From Bacteroidota bacterium (GTDB lineage: Bacteria > Bacteroidota > Rhodothermia > Rhodothermales > UBA10348), in assembly GCA_029262775.1 (NCBI GenBank), contig JAJCYR010000019.1, forward strand, positions 1-45,762: a stretch of DNA of 45,762 nt. The letters run 5' to 3'. Below, piece by piece: positions 25,739 to 34,452 of this stretch; position 1 is the first letter of the stretch, and each line of letters starts with the position of its first letter. The position numbers and the translations under genes are program-made. Below the pieces are notes generated by a model. The model had not been told where the DNA came from. It searched no databases and saw only the letters and a list, made by a program, of their open reading frames with translations.

Positions 25739-27451
25739 ATGAATCGTTACGCTTTTCTCACTACCGTTTTTCTGTTCGCGGCCGTTTTGACAACCGGTTG
25801 CGGCGCGCCGAACGAGGCCGCCGACCTGGTGCTGCGCGGCGGAAAGGTTGCCACGGTGAACCCGGAGCAGCCGTACGCCGAAGCGGTCGCTGTGCGTGCC
25901 GACACCATTCTGGCCGTTGGCTCCAATGCCGAGATCGAAGCCTTCGTGGGTCCTGGTACCGAGATCATCGAACTGGACGGGGCGCTCGTGACGCCAGGGC
26001 TCATCGAGGGGCACGGCCACTACATGTCGCTCGGCCGCACTAAAATGATCCTGGATTTGACGAGTGCCCGCACGTGGGATGAAATCGTGGCCCTGGTCGA
26101 AGCAGCCGCGGCCGAGTCCGAACCCGGTGAATGGATCCAGGGGCGTGGCTGGCACCAGGAGAAGTGGGATGAGGTCCCCGATGGTGCTGTGGAGGGCAAT
26201 CCGGTCCACCAGTCGCTGAGCGCCGTATCGCCCGATAACCCGGTATATCTCGGACATGCCAGTGGGCACGCGGCATTTGTGAACGCGGAGGCCATGCGGC
26301 GCGCGGGAATCAGTGGAGAGACGCCGAATCCGGATGGGGGCGAAATCATCAAGGACATGCGGGGGGACCCGACGGGACTCCTGCGCGAGACGGCGCAGGG
26401 CCTGGTGGGACGCGCACTGGCCGAAGCTGAGTCGGAAATGAGCGCCGAGGAGCGTGACGAGCAGAATCGGACCATGGCTCGGCTTGCCGCCGAAGAGGCG
26501 CTCCGTCATGGCATTACGTCGTTCCACGATGCCGGGTCTGGGTTCGGGACGATCGATTTCCTGAAGACACTGAACGAGGAAGGGGCGCTGCCCGTCCGGC
26601 TTTACGTCATGATCCGCGCGGGCAACGATGCGCTCCGCGAGCGGGCTGCCGATTACCGGATGGAGACGCCCTACCTGACGGTGCGCTCCATCAAGCGGTC
26701 CATTGACGGCGCCCTTGGCGCGCACGGGGCGTGGCTCCTGGAGCCGTACGAGGACTTGCCGCAGTCAAGCGGTCTCAATACGTCTCCCATGGATGAACTC
26801 GAGGTGCTCACCGGGATTGCCGCCGACATCGGATTTCAGCTCAACGTGCACGCCATCGGGGACCGGGCAAACCGCGAATCGCTCGACATTTTCGAGCGGA
26901 CGTTCACTGAAATGGGGCTCGAAGATCACCGCTGGCGCATAGAACACGCCCAGCATCTGCATCCGGACGACATTCCGCGGTTTGCAGAACTGGGCGTCAT
27001 TGCATCCATGCAGGGTATCCATGCCACGTCCGACGCCCCTTGGGTGCTTCGCCGGCTCGGCGAGGAGCGGGCTCGTTCGGGTGCCTACATGTGGCAGAGC
27101 CTGTGGCAATCGGGCGCGGTCGTGACGAACGGAACGGACGTTCCGGTTGAGCCAGTCGATCCGATTTCGAGTTACTATGCCACCGTAAGTCGCCGTCTGG
27201 AGGATGGTTCGGTGTTCTACGCGGACGAACGTCTGACACGCGAGCAGGCGCTGCAGTCCTACACGCTGAACAACGCGTACGCCGCATTTGAGGAAGCCAT
27301 CAAGGGCTCGATCGAGGTGGGCAAGCTGGCCGACCTCACGATCCTCTCGCAGGACATCCTGACGGCCCCGGAAGCGGCCATCCGGGATACCCGCGTGCTG
27401 TATACCATTATAGGAGGGGAGGTACGATTCGATGCGACGCAGGATAACTGA
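25739..27451 (+). CDS. YtcJ-like amidohydrolase lipoprotein
   Basis: 570 residues from the ATG at 25739, chosen because it gives a clean lipoprotein signal (lipobox TTGC, Cys21); longer in-frame starts run into the kinase remnant. Amidohydro_3 family, a metal-dependent TIM-barrel hydrolase with unknown substrate. Metal and active-site motifs: GLIEGHGHYM (His92, His94), HGITSFHDAGSGFG, NVHAIGDRANRESLD, WRIEHAQHLHP and NGTDVPVEPVDP. The C-terminal composite beta strand LADLTILSQDI is typical. It overlaps the next gene by 20 bases, so they are likely co-transcribed. Confidence 0.88.
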   Translation: MNRYAFLTTVFLFAAVLTTGCGAPNEAADLVLRGGKVATVNPEQPYAEAVAVRADTILAVGSNAEIEAFVGPGTEIIELDGALVTPGLIEGHGHYMSLGRTKMILDLTSARTWDEIVALVEAAAAESEPGEWIQGRGWHQEKWDEVPDGAVEGNPVHQSLSAVSPDNPVYLGHASGHAAFVNAEAMRRAGISGETPNPDGGEIIKDMRGDPTGLLRETAQGLVGRALAEAESEMSAEERDEQNRTMARLAAEEALRHGITSFHDAGSGFGTIDFLKTLNEEGALPVRLYVMIRAGNDALRERAADYRMETPYLTVRSIKRSIDGALGAHGAWLLEPYEDLPQSSGLNTSPMDELEVLTGIAADIGFQLNVHAIGDRANRESLDIFERTFTEMGLEDHRWRIEHAQHLHPDDIPRFAELGVIASMQGIHATSDAPWVLRRLGEERARSGAYMWQSLWQSGAVVTNGTDVPVEPVDPISSYYATVSRRLEDGSVFYADERLTREQALQSYTLNNAYAAFEEAIKGSIEVGKLADLTILSQDILTAPEAAIRDTRVLYTIIGGEVRFDATQDN

Positions 27452-28235
27452 CTCGATTATTCTGGGAGTTTTCCTGGTGCTTGGTGGCATGCTCGGCGGG
27501 GCTGTTGAGGCCAGTGCGCAGGGCGCGGCGGCCGGGCGAGCTCCGGCGGCGGCGGGGCCATCCGTGGAGAATTTTGATACGCTCTACCGCGTAGAACTCG
27601 TGCGCGCCGCGCCGGGGGCGTTCGCCGATGTGATGGCGCTCTACGAATCGCATTTCGATGCCATGGAGGCGGCTGGTGCCGAACGCCCTCTCTGGATGCG
27701 CCACAGCCAGGGCGATCAGTGGGATTTTCTGGTCGTGCACCCCATGGGTTCGTGGACGGCCTGGTATGCGCCCGGCCCTGTCGCCGCCCGGCGCTCGGCG
27801 GAAGCGGCCTTCCGGAAGCGGCACAATGAGCTGGTATCCTGGACGGAAGATACCTTCATGTGGGGTCCGTCCACAGGCGTGCTACGCCAGCGCGCGAGCG
27901 GCGCGGGACTCTTCCATGTCGAAATGTTCGAGGCGTTGGCCGGAACGTTTGACGCGCTCGTTGCGCAGCGGCATATGGAAAATGCCTACTACGCCGGCAT
28001 GGACCACCCGGGCAACCTGATTTTCGTTCGCGATGCGGGCGGTGCCTGGGATGTGATGACGCTCGGGTTCTATCGGGATCTGCCCCATTTCGCGGAGAGC
28101 GCCACATGGCCGTTCGATCGGGACGATGCCGCCGCGCGTGCCGCCGGGTTTGACGGCGTCATGGCCATTGCCCCGTTTTTGCGCTCCTTGTTGCTGTCCC
28201 ACCGCGATACGCTGGCGCGGGCCATTTCACGTTGA
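27432..28235 (+). CDS. Secreted protein of unknown function
   Basis: 267 residues. A signal peptide is clear (RRR, hydrophobic core to about 27, ASAQG cleavage site), followed by an Ala/Pro/Gly linker. The mature part seems to hold two related alpha-beta halves, each with a strand (YRVELVRAAPGAF; FHVEMFEALAGTF) followed by a helix and a WDFLVVHPMGSW or WDVMTLGFYRDL strand. This suggests a ferredoxin-like dimeric alpha-beta barrel repeated twice, loosely like NIPSNAP or ABM domains; that is inference. It overlaps the amidohydrolase gene by 20 bases and ends just before the sdaA start. Confidence 0.7.
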   Translation: MRRRITDSIILGVFLVLGGMLGGAVEASAQGAAAGRAPAAAGPSVENFDTLYRVELVRAAPGAFADVMALYESHFDAMEAAGAERPLWMRHSQGDQWDFLVVHPMGSWTAWYAPGPVAARRSAEAAFRKRHNELVSWTEDTFMWGPSTGVLRQRASGAGLFHVEMFEALAGTFDALVAQRHMENAYYAGMDHPGNLIFVRDAGGAWDVMTLGFYRDLPHFAESATWPFDRDDAAARAAGFDGVMAIAPFLRSLLLSHRDTLARAISR

Positions 28236-28237
28236 GT

Positions 28238-29656
28238 ATGGGCCCCATAAGTGTTTTCGACATGCTCAAGATTGGCATTGGTCCGTCGAGCTCGCACACG
28301 CTTGGACCCTGGCGCGTGGTCCAGCGATGGAAGGCCGAATTCGGTGCGTTGAGCGATGTCGATCGGTTGCAGGTTGATCTATATGGCTCCCTTGCACTTA
28401 CGGGTAAAGGACACTGCACCGACACGGCCATCTGTTTGGCGCTTCTGGGGCACGATCCCGCCACCGTTCCCGTAGAAGACATCGATATGTTGATGGGGCA
28501 GCTTCGCGAGGAGAGGCACGTGGAGCTGGTGCCCGGGCACGTAATTCCGTTCCATGCGGACGAGGACATTGTTTTTCACACTTCAGAGCGTCTTCCGGGC
28601 CACCCCAACGGCATGACCATGCGGGCGTTTGTCGGTAGTGAGGAACAGGCATCGAACTGGTACTCCATTGGTGGTGGATTTGTACTGCGCGAGGGCGAGG
28701 AGCCCGACAGCACGGCAGATGTTGTGTTGCCCTATCCAACAACGACGGCCGCCGAGTTGCTGGCGCATTGCCACGCGCAGGGCTTCCGTATTGCAGACAT
28801 GGTCTGGGCCAATGAGTCTGCCTGGCGCCACGAAGATCAGAGCCGCGAACGGGTTATGGCCATCTGGCATACCATGCGGGATTGTATGTACCGGGGATGC
28901 ATGACGCGCGGCACACTGCCTGGTGGGCTCGACGTGAAGCGGCGCGCAGCCGATCTGCACGACCGCGTCATGCCCGATGACATGACGCCCGGCCGCACGG
29001 CTGAGAATTGGGTAGATCAGCTCTGCCGACGTACCATCCGGTTCAAGGAAGTCATGAACTGGGTCAGTTGTTTTGCACTTGCCGTCAACGAAGAGAACGC
29101 CGCCCTCGGTCGCGTCGTGACGGCCCCCACAAACGGCGCCTCGGGCGTCATCCCGGCTGTCCTCATGTACTTCGTGTGCTTCGTAGAGCAGGACGTTCGG
29201 GACGAGGATATCGCCAATTTTCTGTTCGTAGCCGCCGAGATCGGGACGCTGTTCAAGAAGCGCGCCACCATCTCGGCCGCGGCCGGTGGGTGCCAGGCGG
29301 AGGTCGGCGTATCGTCCGCCATGGCCGCCGCCGCCCTCACCGAAGCGCAGGGTGGTACCGTGGAACAGGCCCTGATGGCCGCAGAAATCGCCATGGAGCA
29401 CCATTTGGGACTGACCTGCGACCCGGTGCGGGGCCTCGTCCAGATTCCCTGCATTGAGCGCAACTCAATGGGGGCGCTCAAGGCCATCAACGCCGCCGAA
29501 CTGGCACTCGCTGGGAATCCGTCCGAGGCCCGCGTCAGCCTCGACGACGTCATAAAGACGATGGACGAGACGGCCCGCGGCATGAGTGATCGGTACAAGG
29601 AAACAAGTGAAGGCGGCCTGGCGGTCAACATTTCGGTGCGCGTACCGGAGTGCTGA
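28238..29656 (+). CDS. sdaA: L-serine ammonia-lyase (4Fe-4S, single chain)
   Basis: 472 residues from the ATG at 28238 (TTG at 28232 is in frame and overlaps the previous stop). Converts L-serine to pyruvate and ammonia using an oxygen-sensitive 4Fe-4S cluster. N-terminal beta domain: SVFDMLKIGIGPSSSHTLGPWR and GSLALTGKGHCTDTAICLALLG. C-terminal alpha domain: APTNGASGVIPAVLMY, SAAAGGCQAEVGVSSAMAAA, and HHLGLTCDPVRGLVQIPCIERNSMGA. The three Cys of the cluster are present. Length matches the fused one-chain type. Confidence 0.95.
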   Translation: MGPISVFDMLKIGIGPSSSHTLGPWRVVQRWKAEFGALSDVDRLQVDLYGSLALTGKGHCTDTAICLALLGHDPATVPVEDIDMLMGQLREERHVELVPGHVIPFHADEDIVFHTSERLPGHPNGMTMRAFVGSEEQASNWYSIGGGFVLREGEEPDSTADVVLPYPTTTAAELLAHCHAQGFRIADMVWANESAWRHEDQSRERVMAIWHTMRDCMYRGCMTRGTLPGGLDVKRRAADLHDRVMPDDMTPGRTAENWVDQLCRRTIRFKEVMNWVSCFALAVNEENAALGRVVTAPTNGASGVIPAVLMYFVCFVEQDVRDEDIANFLFVAAEIGTLFKKRATISAAAGGCQAEVGVSSAMAAAALTEAQGGTVEQALMAAEIAMEHHLGLTCDPVRGLVQIPCIERNSMGALKAINAAELALAGNPSEARVSLDDVIKTMDETARGMSDRYKETSEGGLAVNISVRVPEC

Positions 29657-29768
29657 TGTCGGCATGGTGACGTGCTCCGGTTCGGCGCATTGAGCCAGAA
29701 TCTTCCCCCCAGTTGCAGATTTGCTTCCCACGGAATAGTATGGGGGTTCCAACCAATCTCCTGCTGCC

Positions 29769-32141
29769 ATGAAACCGTTCCCGCGCATTCTGTTTTCCTC
29801 GCTGTTGACGTTCGCAGTGCTGCTGCCGCTGTCGTTCTTTCCCGCAGGTACGGTCTCTGCGCAACTGGGTCCGCAGTTTGGTGCCGCGGTCGCTACGGAC
29901 GGTGAACACCTGTTTGTCGGGGAAGGGCGCAATCTGATGCAGCCGGGGACACTGTTCATTTTTGGCCAGGACGGCGACGCCTGGTCTGAGGTGGACCGGC
30001 TTTCCGTTGCCGAGATGGACGGTCCCAAGGACGGGTTCGGACGCGCGGTCTCGGTCGATGGCGACTGGCTGGCGGTCGGCGCACCGCTCCAGGGCAGCGT
30101 GTACATGTACAGACGCCAGGCAGATGGCTCATGGGCCGAAAGCATGCGTCTTATGCACGATGCCGCGGAATTTGGTGCAAACGTACGCCTTCGCTCGGGT
30201 CACCTCGCTGTGACGTCGTCGGGCGGCGGCGACGAGCGGGCCGAAGTCCATATGTACCGGATTGAAGGCAGCGACTGGATGCCGTACGGCACACTCGTGG
30301 TCGAGGACAGGGTTGACAACGATGCTTTCGGGAGCGCCCTCGCCCTGTCTGGGCGGCATGTGTATGTCGGCGCTCCGCGGGCTGAACAGGGGCGTGGTCG
30401 CGTCTATGACTTTCGATGGACCGGTAGTCGCTGGACGCATAATGCCACGCTCAATGCCGATGCCCCGGAAGATGGAGATGCCTTCGGATCGGCGTTGGCA
30501 GCCAGTGATGACCATGTGTACATCGGCACGCCCGGGCGGTTTGAACGCCGGGGGACGGTCCTTCGCGCCGCCGTGACCGATGAGGGTCTGGTAATCGATG
30601 ACGGTCTGATGCCGGCGCTGTCAACAGGGAATGACCGGTTTGGTGCGAGCCTGGCGTTGTCGGGAAATGCGCTTCTCGTGGGCGCACCGGGTTACGATGA
30701 TCAGGGTGGTGCGGTCTTCCGTTATTCCTGGTCTCAGGGCTCGCTGCCCGATATTGATCTGCTGGCACCGGAATACCTGCAGTACCGGTCCGGCTTTGGC
30801 GGCTGGGTGGCCGCCAGCGGCGACATGGCCGTGGCGGGTGCGGCAGGGCACGACAATTTCGAAGGTGCTGCCTTTCCGGTCCTGGGAGGAGACGACGGGG
30901 AGTGGCTGGTTGGGGAGGCGCTCTACAGCGACTCGGGTGTTTTCGATTCCATAACGGGAGGCATGGTGACGTGCGAGAAGGACAACGCGGAAGGTTTTCC
31001 GTGCACGGATATCAACATGGTCTCATTTCTTTCCCGGTCCGATGTAGGCGCGAAGCGCGGCATCCAGATGTCGGATGTCTGGGGTTGGACCGATCCGGAG
31101 ACGGGCCGCGAGTATGCACTGATTGGCCGCACGGATGGTCTCTCGATTGTGGATCTCACGAATGCCGAGAATCCCGTCTATGTGGGCAACCTCCCGAAAA
31201 CGGCCACGGCCAACCAAAGCCTGTGGCGCGACGTGAAGACGTACAAAAACTATGCATACGTCGTTGCGGACGGCGCTGGAGCTCACCACGTACAGATTCT
31301 GGATTTGACGCGGCTGAGGGACATCGATCCCGCCGACATGCCGGTGACGCTCACGGAGGACAACATCTACAAGGGCGTATACAGTTCCCACAACATCGTG
31401 ATCAACGAAGAAACCGGATTCGCCTATGCGGTGGGCTCTGACTCGGGCGGAGAAGCGTGTGGCGGTGCGCTGCACATGATGGACCTCAGCGACCCCCTGA
31501 ACCCCACGTTTGCCGGGTGTTTCAACGACCCGAGCACGGGTCGAGGTGGATCGGGAACGACGCACGATGCGCAGTGTGTGCTCTACCGGGGGCCAGATGC
31601 CGATTACACGGGGAGGGAAATCTGTCTGAGTTCCAACGGCACGGCGCTGTCCATTGCTGACGTGACGGATAAGGATAACCCGGTGGCCATTTCCGTGGCC
31701 GACTACCCGGCTGTCGCCTATGCCCATCAGGGTTGGCTCACCGAGGACCAGCGCTATTTCTATCTGAACGATGAGGCCGATGAGGCCCAGAATCTGGTCG
31801 ATGGCACGCGAACGCTGATTTTTGACCTGTCCGACCTGGATGAACCGGTGGTTTCCGGGGAATACATTGCGCCCGACAATGCCATAGACCACAACCTGTT
31901 CGTGCGCGAGAACATCATGTACCAGACCAACTATGTCTCGGGGCTGCGTCTGCTGGACGTATCGGATCCGGAAAACCCGGTCGAAGTCGGCTGGTTCGAT
32001 ACGGTCCCGTACGGCCCGAACGATAATTCACCCGTTCTCGGTGCGTGGAGCAACTATCCGTACTTCAAGAGCGGCGTGATTGTGGTCACGTCCGGGCGCG
32101 AAGGGGTGTTTTTCCTGAAGCGGAAGCAGGTTGACTCGTAG
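29769..32141 (+). CDS. Secreted FG-GAP plus choice-of-anchor B (LVIVD) protein, paralog 1
   Basis: 790 residues. Signal peptide with cleavage near VSAQ. Residues about 35-390 hold six FG-GAP-like repeats (DGFGRAVSVDGDWLAVGAP, DAFGSALALSGRHVYVGAP, DRFGASLALSGNALLVGAP and others). Residues about 400-790 are a choice-of-anchor B / LVIVD beta-propeller: VWGWTDPETGREYALIGR, SLWRDVKTYKNYAYVV, then four blades each opening with His (SSHNIVINE His541, THDAQC His599, AHQGWLTED His653, DHNLFV His708) plus GAHHVQILD at 506-507. Six Cys fit disulfides in an exported protein. There is no visible C-terminal sorting signal. It is closely related to the gene at 34453. Substrate or ligand unknown. Confidence 0.88.
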   Translation: MKPFPRILFSSLLTFAVLLPLSFFPAGTVSAQLGPQFGAAVATDGEHLFVGEGRNLMQPGTLFIFGQDGDAWSEVDRLSVAEMDGPKDGFGRAVSVDGDWLAVGAPLQGSVYMYRRQADGSWAESMRLMHDAAEFGANVRLRSGHLAVTSSGGGDERAEVHMYRIEGSDWMPYGTLVVEDRVDNDAFGSALALSGRHVYVGAPRAEQGRGRVYDFRWTGSRWTHNATLNADAPEDGDAFGSALAASDDHVYIGTPGRFERRGTVLRAAVTDEGLVIDDGLMPALSTGNDRFGASLALSGNALLVGAPGYDDQGGAVFRYSWSQGSLPDIDLLAPEYLQYRSGFGGWVAASGDMAVAGAAGHDNFEGAAFPVLGGDDGEWLVGEALYSDSGVFDSITGGMVTCEKDNAEGFPCTDINMVSFLSRSDVGAKRGIQMSDVWGWTDPETGREYALIGRTDGLSIVDLTNAENPVYVGNLPKTATANQSLWRDVKTYKNYAYVVADGAGAHHVQILDLTRLRDIDPADMPVTLTEDNIYKGVYSSHNIVINEETGFAYAVGSDSGGEACGGALHMMDLSDPLNPTFAGCFNDPSTGRGGSGTTHDAQCVLYRGPDADYTGREICLSSNGTALSIADVTDKDNPVAISVADYPAVAYAHQGWLTEDQRYFYLNDEADEAQNLVDGTRTLIFDLSDLDEPVVSGEYIAPDNAIDHNLFVRENIMYQTNYVSGLRLLDVSDPENPVEVGWFDTVPYGPNDNSPVLGAWSNYPYFKSGVIVVTSGREGVFFLKRKQVDS

Positions 32142-32174
32142 CTCGGACGGCAAATCCTGTCGTGTGGCCCGGCC

Positions 32175-33512
32175 TCAATTACACCCGAGGTCGCGGCGCG
32201 CTTCGGGATCGTTGGCCGGAAAGCAGTTGCCGCTTGGCAGGGCATTGGGCACGAACCGGTCCAGATCCGGATCCCGAAGCGCGCCGCGTAGAAAGGCCAC
32301 CAGATCGGCGACTTCGTTCCGGGACAGTTCGAGCGGTATGAACTGCGTCGCGAGGCGACCATCGGGAACGGTCCGGGCCGGGATCCCCTGGTTATAGTAA
32401 TCGACAATTTCCTCAAGAGACGAAAATTCGCCTCCATGGCCGTAGAACGGGGAATCGGCCAGGTTGTAGAGCTGAGGTACCTTGAACGTGAAATCATCTG
32501 TCTCGCGCCCGGTGAATGAGCCGCGTCCCCGGGCGCCAGGCCCAGACGCATCAATACCGGGCATGTCGGGCATTCCGAGGCTGTAGAAGGCCATTTGGCT
32601 CAGCGCCGGACCCGTATGGCAGTTTGAGCAGTTGGCCTTCCCGAAATACAGGATGGCGCCCCTCTTTTCGGAGTCAGTCATGGCGTCCACACTGCCTCGC
32701 AACCAGCGTTGCCACGGGGCTCTGCTGGCCACGAGCGTCCGCTCGTAGGCCGCAATCGTAAGACCGACTCGTTCGCGCGTGATTTCCTGGTCGGGCCAGA
32801 CCTGTTGCCACATGGACTGATACGTGGCGTTCGAGGCGAGCACCGACTGTTCAAACCGGTCCATGCGGTGCGCACGCAGGCCGGCGATGGCCTGTGACTC
32901 GAGACCGTCGTATCCCAGACGGTTTGCGGATTCGCCGCTTTCCTCGGGCCAAGGGCCGGTAAATTGGGTATTTACGCTGTTGGCCCCCAGGTTGCCGCTC
33001 CACATGATGACGCGTTGGAAGCCGCTGTTGAGTGCGGAGGGAGACCGTAGGGGTTGCACATCCAGGTCGACAGCGGCGTAGACCGAGCTTGGGCGTCGCC
33101 CCTCACCACGCTGGCCCCAGCCCGCGCCGCCATCGCCAATGGCCTGCTGTCTCCCCGCCTGGAAACCAGCATCCGCATGGTGGCACGTCGCGCACGAATA
33201 CGTGCCCGCCGACGACGGGTGCACCGGGTTGGTCGCGAGACCTGTTTCATGGAAGAGGAGCTTGCCGAGGGCCACCTTTTCCGGTGTCAGCGGATTGCGG
33301 GGGTCCTGCGGGAGCGCCGCGAGGTCGGTATCATCGGGAATCACGAAGGCAGAAAGCGGTCGCAGCCCATTGAGCGTGACTTCACGCTCGAGAATACCGT
33401 CCAGCTCCGTATTGATCTCCGGAGATGGGGTGGAGGAGTCGCAGGCAGCGGCGAACAGGATGACGGCCAGCATGGCAGAGATCCCGGGCATGGCAGAGAG
33501 GAATCGTGTCAT
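32175..33512 (-). CDS. Di-heme cytochrome c peroxidase / MauG-type lipoprotein
   Basis: 445 residues from the ATG at 33512, chosen because it gives a lipoprotein signal (lipobox AAAC) and overlaps the upstream stop by one base. Two heme c motifs: CATCHH at 107-112 and CSNCH at 295-299. Other family features are PLTPEKVALGKLLFHETGLA and the C-terminal TFKVPQLYNLADSPFYGHGGEFSSLEEIVDYYN. The CCP/MauG family reduces peroxide or oxidises protein Trp/Tyr residues, including kynurenine formation in MbnP by MbnH. Which it does here is not decided. It is operonic with the FN3 lipoprotein and flanked by two anchor-B paralogs. Confidence 0.9.
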   Translation of the reverse strand: MTRFLSAMPGISAMLAVILFAAACDSSTPSPEINTELDGILEREVTLNGLRPLSAFVIPDDTDLAALPQDPRNPLTPEKVALGKLLFHETGLATNPVHPSSAGTYSCATCHHADAGFQAGRQQAIGDGGAGWGQRGEGRRPSSVYAAVDLDVQPLRSPSALNSGFQRVIMWSGNLGANSVNTQFTGPWPEESGESANRLGYDGLESQAIAGLRAHRMDRFEQSVLASNATYQSMWQQVWPDQEITRERVGLTIAAYERTLVASRAPWQRWLRGSVDAMTDSEKRGAILYFGKANCSNCHTGPALSQMAFYSLGMPDMPGIDASGPGARGRGSFTGRETDDFTFKVPQLYNLADSPFYGHGGEFSSLEEIVDYYNQGIPARTVPDGRLATQFIPLELSRNEVADLVAFLRGALRDPDLDRFVPNALPSGNCFPANDPEARRDLGCN

Positions 33513-34243
33513 CAGGTTCCTCCATTGGGTGCATCGCGCACCGTGAAAATCCATACGGGCGACCATTCGCTGTATCCGGAAGGGCCGAGGGCGCGGACTT
33601 TCCACCAATATGGATAGGTGTAAATGAGTTGGGTGAGGTTCAAGGCCGGTTCCTGCAGGCCCTCGACGTTGGCCTGGAAGAGGCGCATGTCCTCATCTAT
33701 CGTGACCAGGATTTCGTAGGATAACGCATTTTCGACCGGTGACCACCTGATTTCGGCGAACGTCTCCAATCCTGTTTTGCCATTTTCAGGGAGTATCGGG
33801 GTAGGTGCAGCGATCGATTTTGGCGCTGTCAGGGCTGTAAACACGCGTTCCTGGCTCCAGGGGCTTTCTCCGCTTACATTCACCGAACGCACCTTCCAAC
33901 GGACGCGGGTGCCTGCGGGTAGATTCGCGATGAGGTGCGACAGACCTTCCGTGGCCGCATGTCCAGCCGTTTCCGCCCCATCATCCGGAGCAATAGTTCG
34001 CCATTCCACTTCGTACGACCGAACATTTTGGACCTTGTCCCAGGCGAGCGCGACGGTCGTGGGTGCGAGTTGGTCCCCATTGACCGGAAACCGGAGCGCC
34101 GGCGCCGAAATCCTGGACGGTACTACGGCAGTTGGCGTAGCCGAGTCGCTGTCGGAGCAAGCAGACAGGCCCACCAAAACAGAGAGTCCGACCAGCAGGA
34201 AAGACAGGCCACGGGGAGCGGATTGCAGACAATAAGGGAGCAT
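33512..34243 (-). CDS. Lipoprotein with two fibronectin type III domains
   Basis: 243 residues. Lipobox LSAC (Cys29) after a hydrophobic signal. Two FN3-like domains follow: about 45-135 (PVNGDQLAPTTVALAWDKVQNVRSYEVEW then VRWKVRSVNVSGESPWSQ) and about 140-240 (ETFAEIRWSPVENALSYEILV then YWWKVRALGPSGYSEWSP). No enzymatic motif. Its stop overlaps the start of the di-heme enzyme by one base, so the two are co-translated and may form a surface complex. The divergent gene at 34453 starts 209 bases away; that gap shows no further gene. Confidence 0.85.
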   Translation of the reverse strand: MLPYCLQSAPRGLSFLLVGLSVLVGLSACSDSDSATPTAVVPSRISAPALRFPVNGDQLAPTTVALAWDKVQNVRSYEVEWRTIAPDDGAETAGHAATEGLSHLIANLPAGTRVRWKVRSVNVSGESPWSQERVFTALTAPKSIAAPTPILPENGKTGLETFAEIRWSPVENALSYEILVTIDEDMRLFQANVEGLQEPALNLTQLIYTYPYWWKVRALGPSGYSEWSPVWIFTVRDAPNGGT

Positions 34244-34452
34244 GGTGAATAATAGATTGGCCTGGGGCAGGACGGATGTAGGGCATTCCCCTAAATTTAT
34301 TCTTCCTGATCAGCGCTGGTCTTCAGCCATCCTTAGCCAAGCTTCCGAGCGCGTGCGAATGAGAAATCGACCAACACGCCGCGGATCTCGCTGCCCCGGC
34401 CCCCGTTCTTTTACTATACTGTTACCTGCGCAACCACACTTCCGACGGTATC

